Source: Sipunculus nudus
Lineage: Eukaryota > Annelida > Sipuncula > Golfingiida > Sipunculidae
Assembly: GCA_026874595.1 (NCBI GenBank)
Contig: CM049322.1
Span: 23,161,400 to 23,225,399 of the forward strand
DNA length: 64,000 nt
Direction: 5' to 3'
Shown here: one piece after another, positions 61,801 through 64,000 of the stretch
Numbering within the stretch: the first letter of the stretch is position 1
Layout of the letters: each line of letters opens with the position of its first letter
The notes under the pieces: model-generated
Told to the model about the DNA's origin: nothing
What the model saw: only the letters and a program-made list of their open reading frames with translations
Database searches by the model: none
Translations under genes and position numbers: made by a program

Positions 61801-64000
61801 TATACCTTTGTACTGATCCCACGTACCAGTAGAGGTTAGGTGGTTCATGGCATTCCTTTGTACTGATCCTGCTAATAGAGGTTCGGTGGTTCATGGTATT
61901 CCTTTGTACTGATCCCACCAGAAGAGATTCTGTGGTTCATGGTATTCCTTTGTACTGATCCCACGTACCAGTAGAGGTTCGGTGGTTCATGGCATTCCTT
62001 TGTACTGATCCAGCAATAGAGGTTCGGTGGTTCATGGTATTTCTTTGATCTGATCCCACGTACCAGTAGAGGTTCGGTGGTTCATGGCATTCCTTTGTAC
62101 TGATCCCGCCAGTAGAGGTTCGGTGGTTCATGGTATTTCTTTGATCTGATCCCACGTACCAGTAGAGATTCGGTGGTTCATGGTATCCTTTTGTACGGAT
62201 CCCGCCTGTAGAGGTTCGGTGGTTCATGGTATTCCTTTGTACTGATCCCGCTAGTAGAGGTTCGGTGGTTCATGGTATTCCTTTGTACTGATCCCGCTAG
62301 TAGAGGTTCGGTGGTTCATGGTATTCCTTTGTACTGATCCCGCTAGTAGAGGTTCGATCGGTGCTTTATGGTATTCCTTTGTACTGATCCCGCCAGTAGA
62401 GGTTCGGTGGTTCATGGTATTTCTTTGTACTGATCCCGCTAGTAGAGGTTCGGTGGTTCATGGTATTTCTTTGATCTTATCCCACGTACCAGTAGAGGTT
62501 CGGTGGTTCATGGCATTCCTTTGTACTGATCCCGCTAGTAGAGGTTCGGTGGTTCATTGTATTTCTTTGATCTGATCCCACGTACCAGTAGAGATTCGGT
62601 GGTTTATGGTATCCTTTTGTACGGACCCCGCCTGTAGAGGTTCGGTGGTTCATGGTATTCCTTTGTACTGATCCCGCTAGTAGAGGTTTGGTGGTTCATG
62701 GTATTCCTTTGTACTGATCCCGCTAGTAGAGGTTCGGTGGTTCATGGTATTCCTTTGTACTGATCCCGATAGTAGAGGTTCGATCGGTGCTTTATGGTAT
62801 TCCTTTGTACTGATCCCGCTAGTAGAGGTTCGATCGGTGCTTTATGGTATTCCTTTGTACTGATCCCGCCAGTAGAGGTTCGGTGGTTCATGGTATTCCT
62901 TTGTACTGATCCCGCCAGTAGAGGTTCTGTGGTTCATGGTATACCTTTGTACTGATCCCGCTAGTAGAGGTTCCATCGGTGCTTTATGGTATTCCTTTGT
63001 ACTGATCCCGCCAGTAGAGGTTCGGTGGTTCATGGTATTCCTTTGTACAGATCCCGCTAGTAGAGGTTCGGTGGTTCATGGTATTCCTTTGTACTGATCC
63101 CGCTAGTAGAGGTTCGATCGGTGCTTTATGGTATTCCTTTGTACTGATCCCGCCAGTAGAGGTTCTGTGGTTCATGGTATACCTTTGTACTGATCCCGCT
63201 AGTAGAGGTTCGATCGGTGCTTTATGGTATTCCTTTTTACTGATCCCGCCAGTAGAGGTTCTGTGGTTCATGGTATACCTTTGTACTGATCCCGCTAGTA
63301 GAGGTTCGATCGGTGCTTTATGGTATTCCTTTGTACTGATCCCGCCAGTAGAGGTTCGGTGGTTCATGGTATTCCCTTGTACTGATCCCGCTAGTAGAGG
63401 TTCGATCGGTGCTTTATGGTATTCCTTTGTACTGATCCCGCCAGTAGAGGTTCGGTGGTTCATGGTATTCCTTAGTACTGATCCCGCCAGTAGAGGTTCT
63501 GTGGTTCGTGGTATACCTTTGTACTGATCCCGCTAGTAGAGGTTCGATCGGTGCTTTATGGTATTCCTTTGTACTGATCCCGCCAGTAGAGGTTCGGTGG
63601 TTCATGGTATTCCTTTGTACTGATCCCGCTAGTAGAGGTTCGGTGGTTCATGGTATCCCTTTGTACTGATCCCGCTAGTAGAGGTTCGATCGGTGCTTTA
63701 TGGTATTCCTTTGTACTGATCCCGCCAGTAGAGGTTCGGTGGTTCATGGTATTTCTTTGTACTGATCCCGCTAGTAGAGGTTCTGTGGTTCATGGTATTC
63801 CTTTGTACTGATCCCGTTAGTAGAGGTTCGGTGGTTCATGGTATTCCTTTGTACTGATCCCGCTAGTAGAGGTTCGATCGGTGCTTTATGGTATTCCTTT
63901 GTACTGATCCCGCCAGTGGAGGTTCGGTGGTTCATGGTATTCCTTTGTACTGATCCCGCCAGTAGAGGTTCTGTGGTTCATGGTATACCTTTGTACTGAT

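Larger units (their letters stand above)
20636..64000. repeat. Satellite array, 46-bp basic unit with 45- and 50-bp variants, more than 43 kb
   Basis: The basic unit runs GGTTCGGTGGTTCATGGTAT, TCCTTTGTAC, TGATCCCGCCAGTAGA (46 bp). Variants: the insert form TGATCCCACGTACCAGTAGA (50 bp); TGATCCAGCAATAGA (45 bp); TGATCCTGCTAATAGA (46 bp); a form with GGTTCGATCGGTGCTTTATG (50 bp); and forms with TTTGATCTGATCCC or TTTTGTACGGATCC. About 900 units fill the window to its right edge, so the true length is unknown. No unit is interrupted by unique sequence. Open frames of up to 230 codons on the minus strand and 149 on the plus strand follow the repeat period and end at fixed stops in the unit, so they are not annotated as genes. 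The array lies downstream of exon E, within a presumed intron. Confidence 0.97.
34080..64000. repeat. Large tandem duplication, offset 15721 bp, running off the window
   Basis: From about 34080 every position checked recurs 15721 bp later, beginning about 49801, up to the window end (which corresponds to 48279). Private marks are shared: GGTACTTTATGG (A at 44264 and 59985), GTACAGATCCC (A at 47328 and 63049), TTCTTTGAATTCC (45408 and 61129), and an extra T in CATTGGTATACC (39701 and 55422). No difference was found by eye. The repeated block contains the 1852- and 2000-bp duplications, so they are older. Copy 2 is incomplete in the window. Confidence 0.88.

Noticed and set aside
20625-64000. 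Dozens of open frames of 60-230 codons with repeated MNHRTSTGG- or VFLCTDPASRG-type sequence.
   Set aside because: They recur with the satellite unit on both strands and end at a stop fixed in the unit. They change only when the satellite is rearranged, so there is no sign of coding selection.
20636-64000. CRISPR-like regular repeat pattern.
   Set aside because: There are no unique spacers: the whole unit is repeated and variants are shared among units. The context is eukaryotic, with no cas genes.

Overview
This is eukaryotic nuclear DNA from an animal, most likely a marine invertebrate (mollusc- or lancelet-like; the sequence alone does not settle the phylum). Reasons: AT-rich sequence, intron-split coding exons with GT/AG borders, a metazoan-type DHHC palmitoyltransferase, a tRNA-derived SINE, DNA transposons with TA or TTAA target duplications, and very long satellite arrays. 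Nothing prokaryotic was seen.

Layout. (1) 1-5231, minus strand: the first four coding exons of a ZDHHC3/7-type palmitoyltransferase. All phases join, giving an open reading of about 151 residues from the start Met through the DHHC motif into transmembrane segment 3; the gene continues off the left edge. Its introns hold a 29-bp tandem repeat, a small inverted repeat and a 559-bp TA-flanked MITE. (2) 5232-11084: no convincing exons; one tRNA-type SINE and a decayed direct duplication of about 700 bp. (3) 11085-13760: a purine-rich minisatellite with a 23-bp unit. (4) 14898-20213, plus strand: five small exons (84, 84, 51, 45 and 45 nt), every one phase 1 at both ends. They encode two related transmembrane modules followed by a charged tail, and the family is not recognised. 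The fourth exon is split by a 3.7-kb TTAA-flanked Kolobok-like transposon remnant (16190-19915) with a decayed THAP-domain reading frame and a long internal palindrome. (5) 20636-64000, to the window edge: more than 43 kb of satellite with a basic unit of 46 bp and length variants of 45 and 50 bp. It has nested higher-order duplications with offsets of 949, 1852, 1984, 2000, 3034, about 8981 and 15721 bp. If the small-exon gene continues, the satellite lies inside its next intron.

No functional link between the two genes can be read from the sequence. The main points of interest are the transposon sitting exactly at a splice acceptor, with an in-frame replacement acceptor in its own end, the all-phase-1 small-exon gene, and the very recent 15.7-kb satellite duplication. 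The long open frames within both tandem arrays are by-products of the repeat units and are not annotated as genes.
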